DNA of 64,000 nt from positions 3,033,373 to 3,097,372 of the forward strand of contig NZ_CP040753.1 in assembly GCF_006064855.1 (NCBI RefSeq), read 5' to 3'. A program made the translations under genes and the position numbers. Below the pieces are notes generated by a model, which was not told where the DNA came from, did no database searches, and worked only from the letters and a program-made list of their open reading frames with translations. Shown piece after piece: positions 9,128 to 18,988 of this stretch; position 1 is the stretch's first letter, and each line of letters opens with the position of its first letter. The stretch comes from Sulfitobacter sp. BSw21498 (GTDB lineage: Bacteria; Pseudomonadota; Alphaproteobacteria; Rhodobacterales; Rhodobacteraceae).

Positions 9128-10211
9128 GGATTCTCAAGGGTCGTTGCGACGGTTACCGCTATCTCAGTTTCATCAGTTCTTCCCTGAATGCTTCCGCTGG
9201 TGTGCGCCATCCCAGACACTTTCTGGGCGTGCCGTTCAAGCGGTCGCAAATCGACTTCATATCTCGATTTGAGAGCGCGGCCACAGGCGCATCTCTTGGT
9301 AAGTAGCGCCGAGCACGCTTGTTCAGGTTTTCGACGGAACCCTTTTGCCACGGGGCTTGCGGATCACAGAACCATGCCTCGGTTCCGATTCCAGGTTCCA
9401 GCTTGCGCCAATTCCTAAACTCAATACCTCTATCAAAGGTGATCGATTTACGGGCCGTTTGGGGCAGGGGTTCCATCACAGTCATTAGCTTGTCCATCAG
9501 ATGCGTTGTGCTGCGGTCATTGTTACGGAACAGGACGGCGAAGCGGGTCTTGCGCTCAATGAGCGAGGCGACGTTCATCTTACCCTGAGCACGCTCGAAA
9601 ATCATCAAATCGCCCTCCCATTCGCCAAAAGTCTCGCGCGTATCAACGTAGTCGGGTCGTTCATGGATGGACCGATCTGGCGGGAAAACAAGGCCACGGG
9701 ACCTGCGTGAATGGTGCGGTCTCCGTTTCTTGCGCCGGTTTGGGAGGTATCGGGCCAGCTCTTTGGATTGACCGGCTGGACTGTAGACATAAGCATAAAT
9801 TGTCTCGTGGCTCACACGAACTGTCTGGCCTTCAAAGAGCAATCGACCCGCGATCTGTTCGGGAGACCAACCTTCTTTGAGCTGTTTGATCACAGCCTTT
9901 CGCAGGCTAACAAGGCGCACCAATTTTCGACGGCGCGCACGCCTTTGAACCGCAGCGCGTTGAGCAACGACACCATAGTACCCGTTCAATTCCGGCAGGT
10001 CATCGTCGGCATAACAGTTGCGCTTGATGTCACGATAAATCGTCGAAACATGCCTGCCGATCTGCGCTGCTATCTCTCGTACAGGTATCTTAGCATTCAA
10101 CATATCTTCGATCGTGCGCCGTTCACGTAGGTTTAGCTCTGTATGGGCCATCTTTCATTCTCCTTGCTTTCCAGCAAGATAGGGGAAATTTCGCAACCCA
10201 GTTTAGAATGT
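9128..10211. mobile_element. IS30-family insertion sequence, apparently complete
   Basis: About 1.08 kb around one transposase gene. The ends are imperfect inverted repeats: ATTCT (9130-9134) and GTTGCGA (9143-9149) on the left match, as reverse complement, AGAAT (10205-10209) and TCGCAAC (10191-10197) on the right, with 8 and 7 bases between the blocks. Exact ends are uncertain by a few bases and I cannot identify a convincing target duplication. It lies between ispH and the NYN gene and does not visibly break either reading frame. Confidence 0.8.
9159..10151 (-). CDS. IS30-family transposase
   Basis: A 330-residue DDE transposase with an intact frame. The N terminus holds a helix-turn-helix (about residues 8-45, LRERRTIEDML...IGRHVSTIYRDIKR). 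The catalytic triad is D181 in WEGDLM, D240 in TFDRG and E274 in KGSVENLN, with the D-x33-E spacing of the family. A strong AAGGAG site precedes ATG at 10151, and a six-base-pair hairpin (CTTGCT/AGCAAG, about 10163-10178) overlaps that site on the transcript, which could damp translation from outside transcripts. Confidence 0.95.
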   Translation of the reverse strand: MAHTELNLRERRTIEDMLNAKIPVREIAAQIGRHVSTIYRDIKRNCYADDDLPELNGYYGVVAQRAAVQRRARRRKLVRLVSLRKAVIKQLKEGWSPEQIAGRLLFEGQTVRVSHETIYAYVYSPAGQSKELARYLPNRRKKRRPHHSRRSRGLVFPPDRSIHERPDYVDTRETFGEWEGDLMIFERAQGKMNVASLIERKTRFAVLFRNNDRSTTHLMDKLMTVMEPLPQTARKSITFDRGIEFRNWRKLEPGIGTEAWFCDPQAPWQKGSVENLNKRARRYLPRDAPVAALSNRDMKSICDRLNGTPRKCLGWRTPAEAFREELMKLR

Positions 10212-10292
10212 GCCAATCTATATCAAATCGCGCCAATAATATTTTGGTATTTTGGGCCGCTTTGCCCCACAAGAGGCGAAGTAGGCGATCGC

Positions 10293-10838
10293 TTATGCGT
10301 CCGGTGTTTCACGTGGCGGGCGGCCAATGACATCGCGCAGGTCTTCGAGCTCGATGAAATTGTCGACCTGACGGCGTAATTCGTCAGAGATCATAGGCGG
10401 CTGGCTGCGGATTGTGCTGACGACAGACACGCGTACGCCCTGCCGTTGCAGGCTTTCCACCAGCGGGCGAAAATCCCCGTCACCGGAAAAGATCACGATA
10501 TGGTCAAGATGTGGCGCGAGCTCCATCGCGTCGACCGCAAGCTCGATATCCATGTTGCCCTTAACTTTGCGGCGGCCCATGCTGTCCGTGTATTCTTTGG
10601 CGGGCTTGGTCACCATCGAGAACCCGTTGTAGTTCAGCCAGTCGACCAATGGTCGTATCGGCGAATATTCGTCATTCTCGAGCAGAGCCGTGTAATAAAA
10701 CGCGCGCAACAGCTTCCCGCGCCGCATGAATTCCTGCCGCAACAGCTTGTAGTCGATATCAAAGCCCAGGTTCTTGGCGGCGGCGTACAGGTTGGAGCCG
10801 TCGATGAACAAAGCTAAGCGTTCGTCCTTGTAGAACAT
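10293..10838 (-). CDS. NYN-domain (LabA/DUF88-like) protein
   Basis: A 181-residue protein of the PIN-like NYN fold. It shows the expected acidic cluster: D13 in LFIDGSNLY, the KGNMDIELAVDAM segment (about 93-105) and the FSGDGDF segment (about 117-123), which form a metal-dependent nuclease-type pocket. Related proteins (LabA/DUF88 group) are proposed RNA-processing nucleases; the target here is unknown. It is divergent from folK and the IS30 element lies just beyond its 3' end. Confidence 0.85.
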   Translation of the reverse strand: MFYKDERLALFIDGSNLYAAAKNLGFDIDYKLLRQEFMRRGKLLRAFYYTALLENDEYSPIRPLVDWLNYNGFSMVTKPAKEYTDSMGRRKVKGNMDIELAVDAMELAPHLDHIVIFSGDGDFRPLVESLQRQGVRVSVVSTIRSQPPMISDELRRQVDNFIELEDLRDVIGRPPRETPDA

Positions 10839-10965
10839 GAAATGCCTTTCTAATACACGTCGTCCGGAAAAGTGCGTCGTGTAGCGCCGCTATAAAACGA
10901 AATGTTTCAAAATCAGTTTCCGACTTGAATATAATACTACCTAAGACTTTTTGAGGGGGCAGCAA

Positions 10966-11568
10966 GTGAAGACATTCGGTAAAGCCCGTGACGATGGAGT
11001 GGGAATCGGCAGGGAAGCGCTGATCGCCTTGGGGAGTAATCAATCTTCGGTTGCGGGAGGGCCCGCTGATACAGTGGTCAAGTCCCTTGAGGTGCTGGAA
11101 AACATGGCAGTACAAGTCGTCGCTGTTAGTCCGCTCTACTCAACCCATGCGTATCCGGCGGGGTCTGGCCCAAACTTTGTAAATACTACCGCAAGAATCA
11201 GATTCGGCGGTGAGGCCGATCAGATTTTAGCCATTCTTCACGCTGTAGAGGCGGAGTTGGGGCGCGAAAGGATAAACCGTTGGGGCCCCCGTACGGTGGA
11301 TCTGGATTTGATCGCGATGGGGGATACGGTGTTGCCTGATGCAGAGATTCAGACCGTCTGGCGCGAGCTCGCTATCGAACAACAGTCGGTCCGCGCCCCT
11401 AAAGAACTGATCCTGCCGCACCCTCGTTTACAAGATCGCGCCTTCGTACTGGTGCCGCTTGCCGACATCGCGCCGGACTGGCGTCATCCGCTGATTGGCA
11501 AAACAGTTCAAGAGATGTTGAATGACCTACCTGAGGCAGATAAAAAGGGGGTATGGCCCATGGAATAG
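10966..11568 (+). CDS. folK: 2-amino-4-hydroxy-6-hydroxymethyldihydropteridine diphosphokinase
   Basis: A 200-residue HPPK of the folate pathway. ALIALGSNQSS marks the start of the conserved domain after ~16 extra residues, and RWGPRTVDLDL carries the Mg-binding acidic pair and pterin-contact region. GTG at 10966 is favoured because GAGGGGG lies six to seven bases upstream; a TTG at 10951 is also in frame. It heads the folK-rpoZ-rsh cluster and lies 70 bases before rpoZ. Confidence 0.9.
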   Translation: MKTFGKARDDGVGIGREALIALGSNQSSVAGGPADTVVKSLEVLENMAVQVVAVSPLYSTHAYPAGSGPNFVNTTARIRFGGEADQILAILHAVEAELGRERINRWGPRTVDLDLIAMGDTVLPDAEIQTVWRELAIEQQSVRAPKELILPHPRLQDRAFVLVPLADIAPDWRHPLIGKTVQEMLNDLPEADKKGVWPME

Positions 11569-11572
11569 GGCC

Positions 11573-11601
11573 TTGTAAATTCCGCCGATGGCTTCTAAAT
11601 A
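11573..11601 (+). promoter_or_regulatory. Candidate promoter for rpoZ-rsh
   Basis: TTGTAA (11573-11578) and TAAATA (11596-11601) are separated by 17 bases, a plausible housekeeping sigma-70 arrangement, 37 bases ahead of the rpoZ start. It lies directly after the folK stop. Pattern only; no transcript evidence. Confidence 0.35.
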
Positions 11602-11638
11602 GTCGGCTTCTTGCAGCATTCATGATTGGAGCACCCCC

Positions 11639-11992
11639 ATGGCCCGCGTCACTGTCGAAGATTGTGTAGATAAAGTGCCAAACCGGTTCGAGCTTGTCAT
11701 GCTTGCCGCGCACCGTGCCCGCGAAATCGCGGCTGGTTCGCCGGTCACTGTTGATCGTGATAACGATAAGAACCCGGTCGTTTCCCTGCGCGAGATTGCA
11801 GATGAAACGCAGTCGGCTGACGATCTGCGTGAACGCCTGATCGAAAGCAATCAGAACCAAATCGAAGTTGATGAACCCGAAGAGGACGCGATGGCGCTTC
11901 TTATGGGGGCAGAACAAGATAAGCCCGAAGAGGACAGCATGTCCGAAGAAATGCTGCTGCGGCAGTTGATGGCGGCACAAGGGCAGGGCTAA
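11639..11992 (+). CDS. rpoZ: DNA-directed RNA polymerase omega subunit
   Basis: A 117-residue protein opening [30 protein letters not shown], the conserved omega core that wraps the beta-prime C terminus. The C-terminal half is acidic and Glu-rich, as in alphaproteobacterial omegas. Omega helps assemble RNA polymerase and is needed for one ppGpp site, which fits its position directly upstream of the ppGpp synthetase gene. Confidence 0.96.
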   Translation: MARVTVEDCVDKVPNRFELVMLAAHRAREIAAGSPVTVDRDNDKNPVVSLREIADETQSADDLRERLIESNQNQIEVDEPEEDAMALLMGAEQDKPEEDSMSEEMLLRQLMAAQGQG

Positions 11993-12028
11993 GGCCCCCG
12001 CCCTACGGGGCTTATAGGCAGGACAGGC

Positions 12029-14179
12029 ATGAATACCGCCGACATTACGGCTGAAGACCTTATCGCGCTTGTGCGCGCCTATAACCCTAAGACAAACGAG
12101 AATCAGATCCGGCTGGCCTATGAGTATGGCCAGCAGATGCACGATGGGCAGTTCCGCCATTCAGGGGAGCCCTATTTTACGCATCCGGTCTCTGTTGCGG
12201 CGATTCTGGCCGAACAGCAGCTGGACGACGCGACCATCATCACCGCATTGTTGCACGACACGATCGAGGACACGAAAGCGTCCTATCGCAGCGTGGATGA
12301 AAAATTCGGGCGCGACGTGGCCGAGCTGGTCGATGGTGTGACCAAGCTGACCAACTTGCAGCTGAACTCTAACGAGACAAAGCAGGCCGAAAACTTTCGT
12401 AAGTTGTTTATGGCAATGTCGAAAGACCTGCGGGTTATTTTGGTTAAGTTGGCGGATCGACTGCATAATATGCGCACGATCAAGTCGATGCGCCCTGATA
12501 AGCAGATTCAGAAAGCACGCGAAACAATGGATATCTATGCGCCTCTTGCGGGGCGTATGGGGATGCAATGGATGCGCGAAGAGCTTGAAGATCTGGCGTT
12601 CCGCGTACTCAACCCCGAGGGGCGGCAATCCATCATCCGGCGGTTCATCACGCTGCAACGTGAAACCGGTGACGTGATCCAGCGCATTACCGGCGACATG
12701 CGTCACGAGCTTGAGAAGGCGGGAATAGAGGCCGAGGTCTTCGGCCGTGCGAAGAAGCCCTATTCGATCTGGCGGAAAATGCAGGAAAAGCAGCAATCTT
12801 TTTCCCGTTTATCGGATATTTACGGTTTCCGCGTTATCACTACGTCAGAGGATGAATGCTACCGCGCTCTTGGCACCATTCACCGACGCTGGCGGGCTGT
12901 TCCGGGACGGTTCAAGGATTATATCAGCCAGCCTAAAACCAACGGCTATCGGTCGATCCATACCACCGTTTCTGGTCGTGACGGTAAACGGGTCGAGGTG
13001 CAGATCAGAACGCGGCAGATGCATGATGTCGCCGAATCCGGTGTGGCGGCGCATTGGTCCTATCGTGACGGTGTACGGTCGCGAAACCCGTTCGCAGTCG
13101 ATCCCGTGAAATGGGTCGCGCAGCTGACAGAGCAGCTTGATTCTGAAGAAGATCACGAGGATTTCCTCGAGGCGGTCAAGCTCGAGATGTACGCCGACCA
13201 AGTGTTCTGTTTTACGCCCAAGGGCGAGGTGGTCAAACTGCCCCGTGGAGCCACGCCGATCGATTTCGCATATGCGATCCACACGCGAATCGGCGCTGCC
13301 TGCGTGGGGGCCAAGATCGACGGTATGCGCGTTCCGTTGTGGACGCGGGTGAAAAACGGACAGTCGATAGAGATTATTACCGCCCAAGGTCAAACACCGC
13401 AGGCAACGTGGCTGGATATTGCAACGACCGGCAAGGCGAAAACGGCGATACGTCGGTCGCTGCGTGAATTGGATCGCGCGCGCTTTGTCAGTTTGGGGCG
13501 CGAATTGGCGCGCTCGGCTTTTGAGCAGATGAATAAATCTGCGACAGAGAAAGTACTGCGCACCGCCGCGCGCAACCTCCGGCTGTCCAACGAGGAAGAG
13601 TTGCTGGCGCAACTTGGGTCGGCAGAACTGTCGGGTCAAGAAGTGGTGCAAGCCGTCTATCCCAACCTGCGCCCCAAACCCGGCGAACATGTCGACCGCA
13701 AACGGGCGGTTGTCGGTTTGGAGGCGGGTCAATCCTTTGATCGGGCCCCGTGCTGTCAGGCGCTTCCAGGGGAACGTATTGTCGGGATTACCTTCCGCGG
13801 GCAGGGCGTGAAAATACACACGATCGACTGCGAACGCCTGTCGCATTACGAGGACCAGCCCGAACGCTGGCTGGATCTGCGGTGGCACGATGGCCCGCAT
13901 CCGGCGATCTATGGCGCGACGCTGGATCTGACCATCGGCAATGGCGCAGGGGTCTTGGGGCGGATCTGTACCCTGATCGGGCAATCCTCGGCCAATATCG
14001 CGGATTTAGAATTTTTGGACCGCAAGCCTGACTTTTTCCGGTTGCTGATCTACGTAGAGCTGCGAGACATTGCACATCTGCATTCTTTGATCCCCATGCT
14101 GGAGGCCGAGAGCGAAGTGGCCGAGATCAGCCGATATCGGAACCCCGATTTGTTCAAGGCAGGCAGCAAAGACGCATGA
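12029..14179 (+). CDS. rsh: Bifunctional (p)ppGpp synthetase/hydrolase Rsh
   Basis: A 716-residue RelA/SpoT homologue. Domains in order: HD hydrolase (about 35-190) with LLHDTIEDT; synthetase (about 245-360) with RFKDYISQPKTNGYRS; TGS (about 400-460); and C-terminal ACT (about 635-710). The RFKD motif in the synthetase is the basic RxKD type found in bifunctional enzymes rather than the acidic ExDD type of dedicated RelA. A single Rsh is usual in alphaproteobacteria. It is 36 bases after rpoZ. Confidence 0.95.
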   Translation: MNTADITAEDLIALVRAYNPKTNENQIRLAYEYGQQMHDGQFRHSGEPYFTHPVSVAAILAEQQLDDATIITALLHDTIEDTKASYRSVDEKFGRDVAELVDGVTKLTNLQLNSNETKQAENFRKLFMAMSKDLRVILVKLADRLHNMRTIKSMRPDKQIQKARETMDIYAPLAGRMGMQWMREELEDLAFRVLNPEGRQSIIRRFITLQRETGDVIQRITGDMRHELEKAGIEAEVFGRAKKPYSIWRKMQEKQQSFSRLSDIYGFRVITTSEDECYRALGTIHRRWRAVPGRFKDYISQPKTNGYRSIHTTVSGRDGKRVEVQIRTRQMHDVAESGVAAHWSYRDGVRSRNPFAVDPVKWVAQLTEQLDSEEDHEDFLEAVKLEMYADQVFCFTPKGEVVKLPRGATPIDFAYAIHTRIGAACVGAKIDGMRVPLWTRVKNGQSIEIITAQGQTPQATWLDIATTGKAKTAIRRSLRELDRARFVSLGRELARSAFEQMNKSATEKVLRTAARNLRLSNEEELLAQLGSAELSGQEVVQAVYPNLRPKPGEHVDRKRAVVGLEAGQSFDRAPCCQALPGERIVGITFRGQGVKIHTIDCERLSHYEDQPERWLDLRWHDGPHPAIYGATLDLTIGNGAGVLGRICTLIGQSSANIADLEFLDRKPDFFRLLIYVELRDIAHLHSLIPMLEAESEVAEISRYRNPDLFKAGSKDA

Positions 14180-14213
14180 TCCGCCCGGACTGCGCTGACC
14201 CAAGGACGAACTG

Positions 14214-14909
14214 TTGATCTTCAAACGCCGCGATCCAAAGCCGACAGTGCGCGCGATGGCTGAATTCATGTGGCCTCGGGGTGGTTGGACGCGGGCGTTC
14301 CACTATGTCAAACACCGTATGCGCCGGTTGCCTGATACGCCCGAACGGATTGCACGCGGGATATGGGCCGGGATTTTCACGACATTCACGCCGTTTTACG
14401 GGATGCATTTTATAGTTGCGGCGTTGGTGTCGCGGATGATGCGGGGCAATCTGCTGGCGGCGCTGATGGGGACGTTTTTTGGCAACCCACTGACCTATGT
14501 GCCAATTGGATTGTCATCGCTGTCGATGGGGCACTGGATACTCGGGTCTCAGATGCAGACGGGCGAACACCGGTCATTCGGCGGCAAGTTTTTTGACGCT
14601 GGACACGATTTGTTGGCCAATTTTATCGCGATGCTAACGAACCGGGACATGGATTGGTCCGGGCTTGAGGTATTCTGGCATCAGGTGTTTTATCCGTATT
14701 TGATCGGGGGCATTGTGCCCGGCATGATCTGCGCGACAATCGCGTATTATCTGGCTGTGCCGTTGCTTCGGGCCTATCAAAAACGACGCAAGGGCGCGAT
14801 TAAGGCCAAGTTTGACTCGTTGAAGAAAAAAGCCTCGGCCAAGGCAGAGGCGAAACGCAAGGCAGAGCAGGCGGCTCTGAAGGGGAAAGACCATGGCGGC
14901 ACAAGGTAA
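14214..14909 (+). CDS. DUF2062 membrane protein
   Basis: A 231-residue protein with hydrophobic segments around residues 52-75, 80-105 and 160-190 and the FFGNPLTY motif characteristic of DUF2062. The C-terminal ~45 residues are strongly Lys/Ala rich, likely cytoplasmic. TTG at 14214 is chosen with AAGGACGA upstream. Function of the family is unknown. Its end overlaps pdxJ by 17 bases, indicating co-translation. Confidence 0.85.
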   Translation: MIFKRRDPKPTVRAMAEFMWPRGGWTRAFHYVKHRMRRLPDTPERIARGIWAGIFTTFTPFYGMHFIVAALVSRMMRGNLLAALMGTFFGNPLTYVPIGLSSLSMGHWILGSQMQTGEHRSFGGKFFDAGHDLLANFIAMLTNRDMDWSGLEVFWHQVFYPYLIGGIVPGMICATIAYYLAVPLLRAYQKRRKGAIKAKFDSLKKKASAKAEAKRKAEQAALKGKDHGGTR

Positions 14910-15645
14910 GCTTCGGCTGGGTGTAAATATTGACCACGTGGCAACTGTGCGGAATGCGCGCGGTGGTGCCTATCCTGATCCGCTGCGTGCTGCTCGGGCC
15001 GCGCAGGAGGCGGGGGCCGACGGGATTACGGCACACCTGCGCGAGGATCGCCGTCACATCACGGATGCCGATATCGAGGGTCTGCAAGAGGTGCTGACCG
15101 TGCCGCTGAACTTTGAAATGGCAGCCACCGAAGAGATGCAGGCCATCGCCTTGCGCCACAAACCCCATGCGGTTTGCATCGTGCCCGAAAAGCGCGAGGA
15201 GCGGACCACCGAGGGCGGTTTGGAAGTGGCGCGCGAAGAAAACCGGTTGGCGCACTTCATTGCCCCGCTGCGCGAAGCAGGTAGCCGCGTCAGCATCTTT
15301 ATCGCCGCCGACCAGCGTCAGATCGAAGCCGCGAACCGCATCGGGGCCGAAGTGATCGAGCTGCACACCGGTGCGTATTGCGACGCCTATGCCGAAGGGC
15401 ATTGGGAAGAAGCGCAGAAAGAACTTCAAAAGCTCGAGGAAATGTCGAAATTTGCGCATGATCTGGGGCTTGAAGTGCACGCAGGCCACGGGCTGACCTA
15501 TGACACCGTGAGCCCGATCGCCGCCTTCCCTGAAGTGCAAGAGCTGAACATCGGACACTTCCTAATCGGCGAGGCAATCTTTCTGGGGCTTGGTCCCGCC
15601 ATCGCCGAGATGCGCCGCCTGATGGATGACGCCCGCAAGGGCTGA
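14893..15645 (+). CDS. pdxJ: Pyridoxine 5'-phosphate synthase
   Basis: A 250-residue TIM-barrel enzyme that condenses 1-deoxyxylulose 5-phosphate with 3-amino-2-oxopropyl phosphate to make pyridoxine phosphate. [14 protein letters not shown] near the N terminus, HLREDRRHI, and the C-terminal [12 protein letters not shown] are family signatures. It starts inside the upstream DUF2062 gene and is followed nine bases later by acpS, the pdxJ-acpS pairing seen in many proteobacteria. Confidence 0.97.
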   Translation: MAAQGKLRLGVNIDHVATVRNARGGAYPDPLRAARAAQEAGADGITAHLREDRRHITDADIEGLQEVLTVPLNFEMAATEEMQAIALRHKPHAVCIVPEKREERTTEGGLEVAREENRLAHFIAPLREAGSRVSIFIAADQRQIEAANRIGAEVIELHTGAYCDAYAEGHWEEAQKELQKLEEMSKFAHDLGLEVHAGHGLTYDTVSPIAAFPEVQELNIGHFLIGEAIFLGLGPAIAEMRRLMDDARKG

Positions 15646-15654
15646 GGGCGCGGC

Positions 15655-16062
15655 ATGATTTTAGGCATTGGGACTGACCTTGCGAATATCGAACGGATTC
15701 AAGGCACGCTGGACCGCTTTGGTGACCGTTTTAGAAATCGCGTATTTACCGAAGTTGAACAGCAAAAGGCTGAACGGCGGCGCGATATCGCGGGGACCTA
15801 TGCCAAGCGATGGGCTGCCAAGGAGGCTTGTTCAAAGGCACTTGGTACCGGACTGCGCATGGGGATCGCATGGCGGGACATGGCCGTGAGCAATCTTCGA
15901 ACCGGCCAGCCGGTGATGGAAGTGACCGGTTGGGCCGCAGAACGTCTGGCCGAAATGACACCCGAAGGACATGAGGCGATCATTCATGTCACGTTGACCG
16001 ACGATCACCCTTGGGCCCAGGCATTTGTCGTCATCGAAGCCCGCCCCAAGGCAGGTATCTAG
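15655..16062 (+). CDS. acpS: Holo-[acyl-carrier-protein] synthase
   Basis: A 135-residue phosphopantetheinyl transferase that activates ACP for fatty acid synthesis. D8 in [12 protein letters not shown] and E57 in [16 protein letters not shown] are the Mg-binding pair. Full length for the trimeric AcpS type. It sits between pdxJ and lepB on the same strand. Confidence 0.96.
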   Translation: MILGIGTDLANIERIQGTLDRFGDRFRNRVFTEVEQQKAERRRDIAGTYAKRWAAKEACSKALGTGLRMGIAWRDMAVSNLRTGQPVMEVTGWAAERLAEMTPEGHEAIIHVTLTDDHPWAQAFVVIEARPKAGI

Positions 16063-16173
16063 CCGCAACGGCAAATCATGGCCCAATCGGTCGATGGATC
16101 GGGGGCGGGGTTGCTTGACTTGCGGCAATGGCACCCGCATGTAACGCTCGAACGCATGAACAGGAGCGCCAAA

Positions 16174-17010
16174 ATGGCCGCCAAAGAGAAAACCGGCAAC
16201 GCCTTTGTCGAAACCATCAAAACGATTGTCTATGCGCTGTTGATTGCGGGTGTCTTCCGGACCCTGTTTTTCCAGCCGTTCTGGATTCCGTCAGGGTCGA
16301 TGAAAGAGACGCTGTTGATCGGTGATTTCCTGTTCGTGAACAAAATGGCTTATGGCTATTCCTACGCGTCCTGCCCCAGCGTGATGATGCCCCGTTTCGG
16401 CATAGAAGTGGACGCGAAGGATATTTGCGGCGTGTTTGATGGCGACAACACACGTCTGTTCGGATCCGAGCCTGAGCGCGGGGATGTCGTTGTTTTCCGT
16501 CATCCTGTATCGGGCCGCGACTATATCAAACGTCTGATTGGGTTGCCGGGCGATAAGATCCAGGTCACCGATGGAACAGTAAGCATCAATGGCACCGCGG
16601 TCGAGCTGCGTGATGATGGTGTTTTCGAAGAAGTCATGGACCGGCAAGGACCGCAGGGTATGCGTCCACGCTGTGAAAATGGTGCGGTCGGTGCCGGTGG
16701 GATGTGTAACAAGACCCGCCAGATCGAAGTTTTGCCCAATGGCGTAGAGCACCCGATCTTGAACATCGGTAATCAAGCGTCGGACAACACCGGAGTGTAT
16801 TCGGTGCCGGAAGGGCATTACTTTTTCATGGGCGATAACCGCGATAATTCGGCCGATAGCCGTCTGGCGCAACAAGCCGGTGGCGTGGGTTTTGTCCCGT
16901 TTGAGAATCTAATTGGGCGCGCGGATCGGATCATGTTCAGTTCGGGGGGGCGGTCCATGCTGTTCTTCTGGACGTGGCGTGGCGATCGTTTCTTTAAGGC
17001 GGTCAAGTGA
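16174..17010 (+). CDS. lepB: Signal peptidase I
   Basis: A 278-residue inner-membrane serine protease that removes signal peptides. A single N-terminal span (about 12-33) is followed by [10 protein letters not shown] with nucleophile S42 and by [13 protein letters not shown] with the general base K119; [12 protein letters not shown] is the conserved box E. ATG at 16174 was chosen because AGGAG lies seven bases upstream; two earlier in-frame starts lack this. The stop overlaps the GTG start of rnc. Confidence 0.95.
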   Translation: MAAKEKTGNAFVETIKTIVYALLIAGVFRTLFFQPFWIPSGSMKETLLIGDFLFVNKMAYGYSYASCPSVMMPRFGIEVDAKDICGVFDGDNTRLFGSEPERGDVVVFRHPVSGRDYIKRLIGLPGDKIQVTDGTVSINGTAVELRDDGVFEEVMDRQGPQGMRPRCENGAVGAGGMCNKTRQIEVLPNGVEHPILNIGNQASDNTGVYSVPEGHYFFMGDNRDNSADSRLAQQAGGVGFVPFENLIGRADRIMFSSGGRSMLFFWTWRGDRFFKAVK

Positions 17011-17693
17011 AGTTAAACGCTGATCTCCGGGCCTTTGAGGGCCGTATCGGGTACCACTTTACCAAGCCCGAGCTGTTGAATCGTGCGGTGACCCACGCCT
17101 CTATGTCGTCGGCCAACCGCGACGATAACCAGCGGCTTGAGTTTCTGGGCGACCGCGTCTTGGGGCTGGTGATGGCCGAAGCGCTGCTTAACCTTGATCC
17201 CGCCGCGACCGAAGGCCAGCTGGCCCCGCGGTTCAACGCGCTGGTACGCAAAGAAGCCTGTGCGGAGGTCGCGCGCGAAATCGACATGGGGGCTGTGCTC
17301 AAGCTCGGTCGCTCTGAGATGCTATCAGGCGGTCGGCGCAAGCAGGCATTGTTGGGCGACGCGATCGAGGCTATAATCGCAGCTGTCTATCTAGATGGCG
17401 GGTTTGACGAGTCCAGAGCGTTGATCCTGCGGCTGTGGGGTCCGCGGGTACTGCAGGTCAAGCAAGACGCCCGCGATGCCAAAACCGCGTTGCAGGAATG
17501 GGCACAGGCGCGCGGCTTGCCGCCCCCCGCCTATGTCCAGACTGACCGGCAGGGGCCAGACCACGCCCCTGTGTTTACCATCACTGCCCGTATTGAAAGC
17601 GGGGCCAGCGCCGTTGCGTCCGCCCCTTCGAAACGTCAGGCCGAACAGGCCGCTGCCAAGACGCTCTTGGCCCAATTGGAGAGACCCTCATGA
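17007..17693 (+). CDS. rnc: Ribonuclease III
   Basis: A 228-residue double-stranded-RNA endonuclease. The signature [13 protein letters not shown] (about 47-59) and [16 protein letters not shown] hold the acidic metal ligands; a dsRNA-binding domain fills roughly 155-225. GTG at 17007 overlaps the lepB stop (GTGA), and the gene overlaps era by four bases. It matures rRNA and could process the many hairpins in the ribosomal operons of this window. Confidence 0.96.
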   Translation: MKLNADLRAFEGRIGYHFTKPELLNRAVTHASMSSANRDDNQRLEFLGDRVLGLVMAEALLNLDPAATEGQLAPRFNALVRKEACAEVAREIDMGAVLKLGRSEMLSGGRRKQALLGDAIEAIIAAVYLDGGFDESRALILRLWGPRVLQVKQDARDAKTALQEWAQARGLPPPAYVQTDRQGPDHAPVFTITARIESGASAVASAPSKRQAEQAAAKTLLAQLERPS

Positions 17694-18598
17694 CCACGCG
17701 CGCCGGATTTATCGCCCTGATAGGCGAGCCCAACGCGGGCAAATCGACGTTGCTGAACCGCATGGTCGGCGCGAAAGTGTCGATTGTGACCCATAAGGTG
17801 CAAACCACACGCGCCCGGATCCGCGGCGTTGCGATGGAAGGGCAAAGCCAGCTTGTGTTCGTGGACACGCCCGGCCTGTTCCAACCCCGCCGTCGTCTGG
17901 ATCGCGCCATGGTGGCTGCTGCTTGGGGGGGCGCTGCAGATGCAGATATTGTCATCCTGCTGATCGAAGCCAATCGCGGCATCACCGAAGGTGTGGAACG
18001 AATTCTCGAAGGTTTGGCCGACATCGGCAAGGGACGTAAAGTCGCGCTGGCGATCAATAAAATTGACCGCGTTGATGCACCGGTTTTGCTGGGTCTCAGC
18101 AAAGAGATGAACGACCGCTATAATTTCGTCGGGACCTTCATGATTTCAGCCGAGCGCGGGCATGGTGTCGATACGTTGCGCCATTGGCTTGCAGCCGAGT
18201 TGCCCGAGAGCCCATGGCTTTACCCCGAAGATCAGATCGCCGACCTGCCGATGCGCATGATTGCTGCCGAAATGACCCGAGAAAAGCTGATCCTTCGCCT
18301 GCACCAAGAGCTGCCGTACCAGCTGACGGTTGAGACCGAGAACTGGGAAGAGCGCAAGGATGGGTCGGCGCGGGTAGATCAACTGATCTATGTGGTGCGT
18401 GACGGGCACAAAGGTATTGTGCTGGGCAACAAGGGCGAAACAATCAAGTCCGTCAGCAAAGCCGCGCGCGAAGAGCTCGAAGAGTTTCTGGGTCGAAAGG
18501 TTCATCTATTCCTGCAGGTCAAGGTGCGCCCGAACTGGCTCGACGAGGCGGAGCGCTACTCTGAAATGGGGTTGGAGTTCAAAGACGGCAATGTCTAG
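17690..18598 (+). CDS. era: GTPase Era
   Basis: A 302-residue GTPase needed for 30S assembly. GEPNAGKST (G1), DTPG (G3) and NKID (G4) are present, and the C-terminal KH domain includes [11 protein letters not shown]. The start overlaps the rnc stop by four bases. The 60 bases after the stop contain a small GC-rich CCGACCCTTCGGG-type hairpin (about 18609-18622) before the next gene. Confidence 0.96.
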   Translation: MTTRAGFIALIGEPNAGKSTLLNRMVGAKVSIVTHKVQTTRARIRGVAMEGQSQLVFVDTPGLFQPRRRLDRAMVAAAWGGAADADIVILLIEANRGITEGVERILEGLADIGKGRKVALAINKIDRVDAPVLLGLSKEMNDRYNFVGTFMISAERGHGVDTLRHWLAAELPESPWLYPEDQIADLPMRMIAAEMTREKLILRLHQELPYQLTVETENWEERKDGSARVDQLIYVVRDGHKGIVLGNKGETIKSVSKAAREELEEFLGRKVHLFLQVKVRPNWLDEAERYSEMGLEFKDGNV

Positions 18599-18658
18599 GT
18601 TTGGTGCAACCCGACCCTTCGGGGAGGATTTCTCACCATTTGGAAGCAAGGGCCTGTC

Positions 18659-18988
18659 ATGGTCCGGCTGACGGCGCGGTTCTGGGTCGACGCCTATTTC
18701 GCGCGGCTGCGGGTCTATGATATACCGGCGTTTGTTGTCGCGCACGGGGATGACACCGGCGGCGCGGTTCTGGTGAAGCTGGCCACATTAGATGGAAATG
18801 CACAGCTTTTTCATAAAAGCTTTGATTTGATCAGTGGCGAACGGAGCTGGGTCGAGATGACAAGCGGCCAAGAGCCCGATGTCGATGAGTCGATCAGTCG
18901 GCAACGTGGCTATGACCCGGATCTATGGGTGATCGAAGTCGAAGACCGGCAAGGCCGGCATCTGTTGCACGAGGATGGTCTGAGCTGA
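18659..18988 (+). CDS. DUF1491 family protein
   Basis: A 109-residue soluble protein. [15 protein letters not shown] at the start and [19 protein letters not shown] at the end match the alphaproteobacterial DUF1491 pattern. Function is unknown. Its stop overlaps the recO start (TGATG), and it always-in-context here between era and recO suggests a shared transcript with the repair and ribosome assembly genes. Confidence 0.8.
   Translation: MVRLTARFWVDAYFARLRVYDIPAFVVAHGDDTGGAVLVKLATLDGNAQLFHKSFDLISGERSWVEMTSGQEPDVDESISRQRGYDPDLWVIEVEDRQGRHLLHEDGLS

Noticed and set aside
12845..13984. 379-codon open frame antisense to rsh
   Set aside because: Shadow; rsh is intact and well supported.
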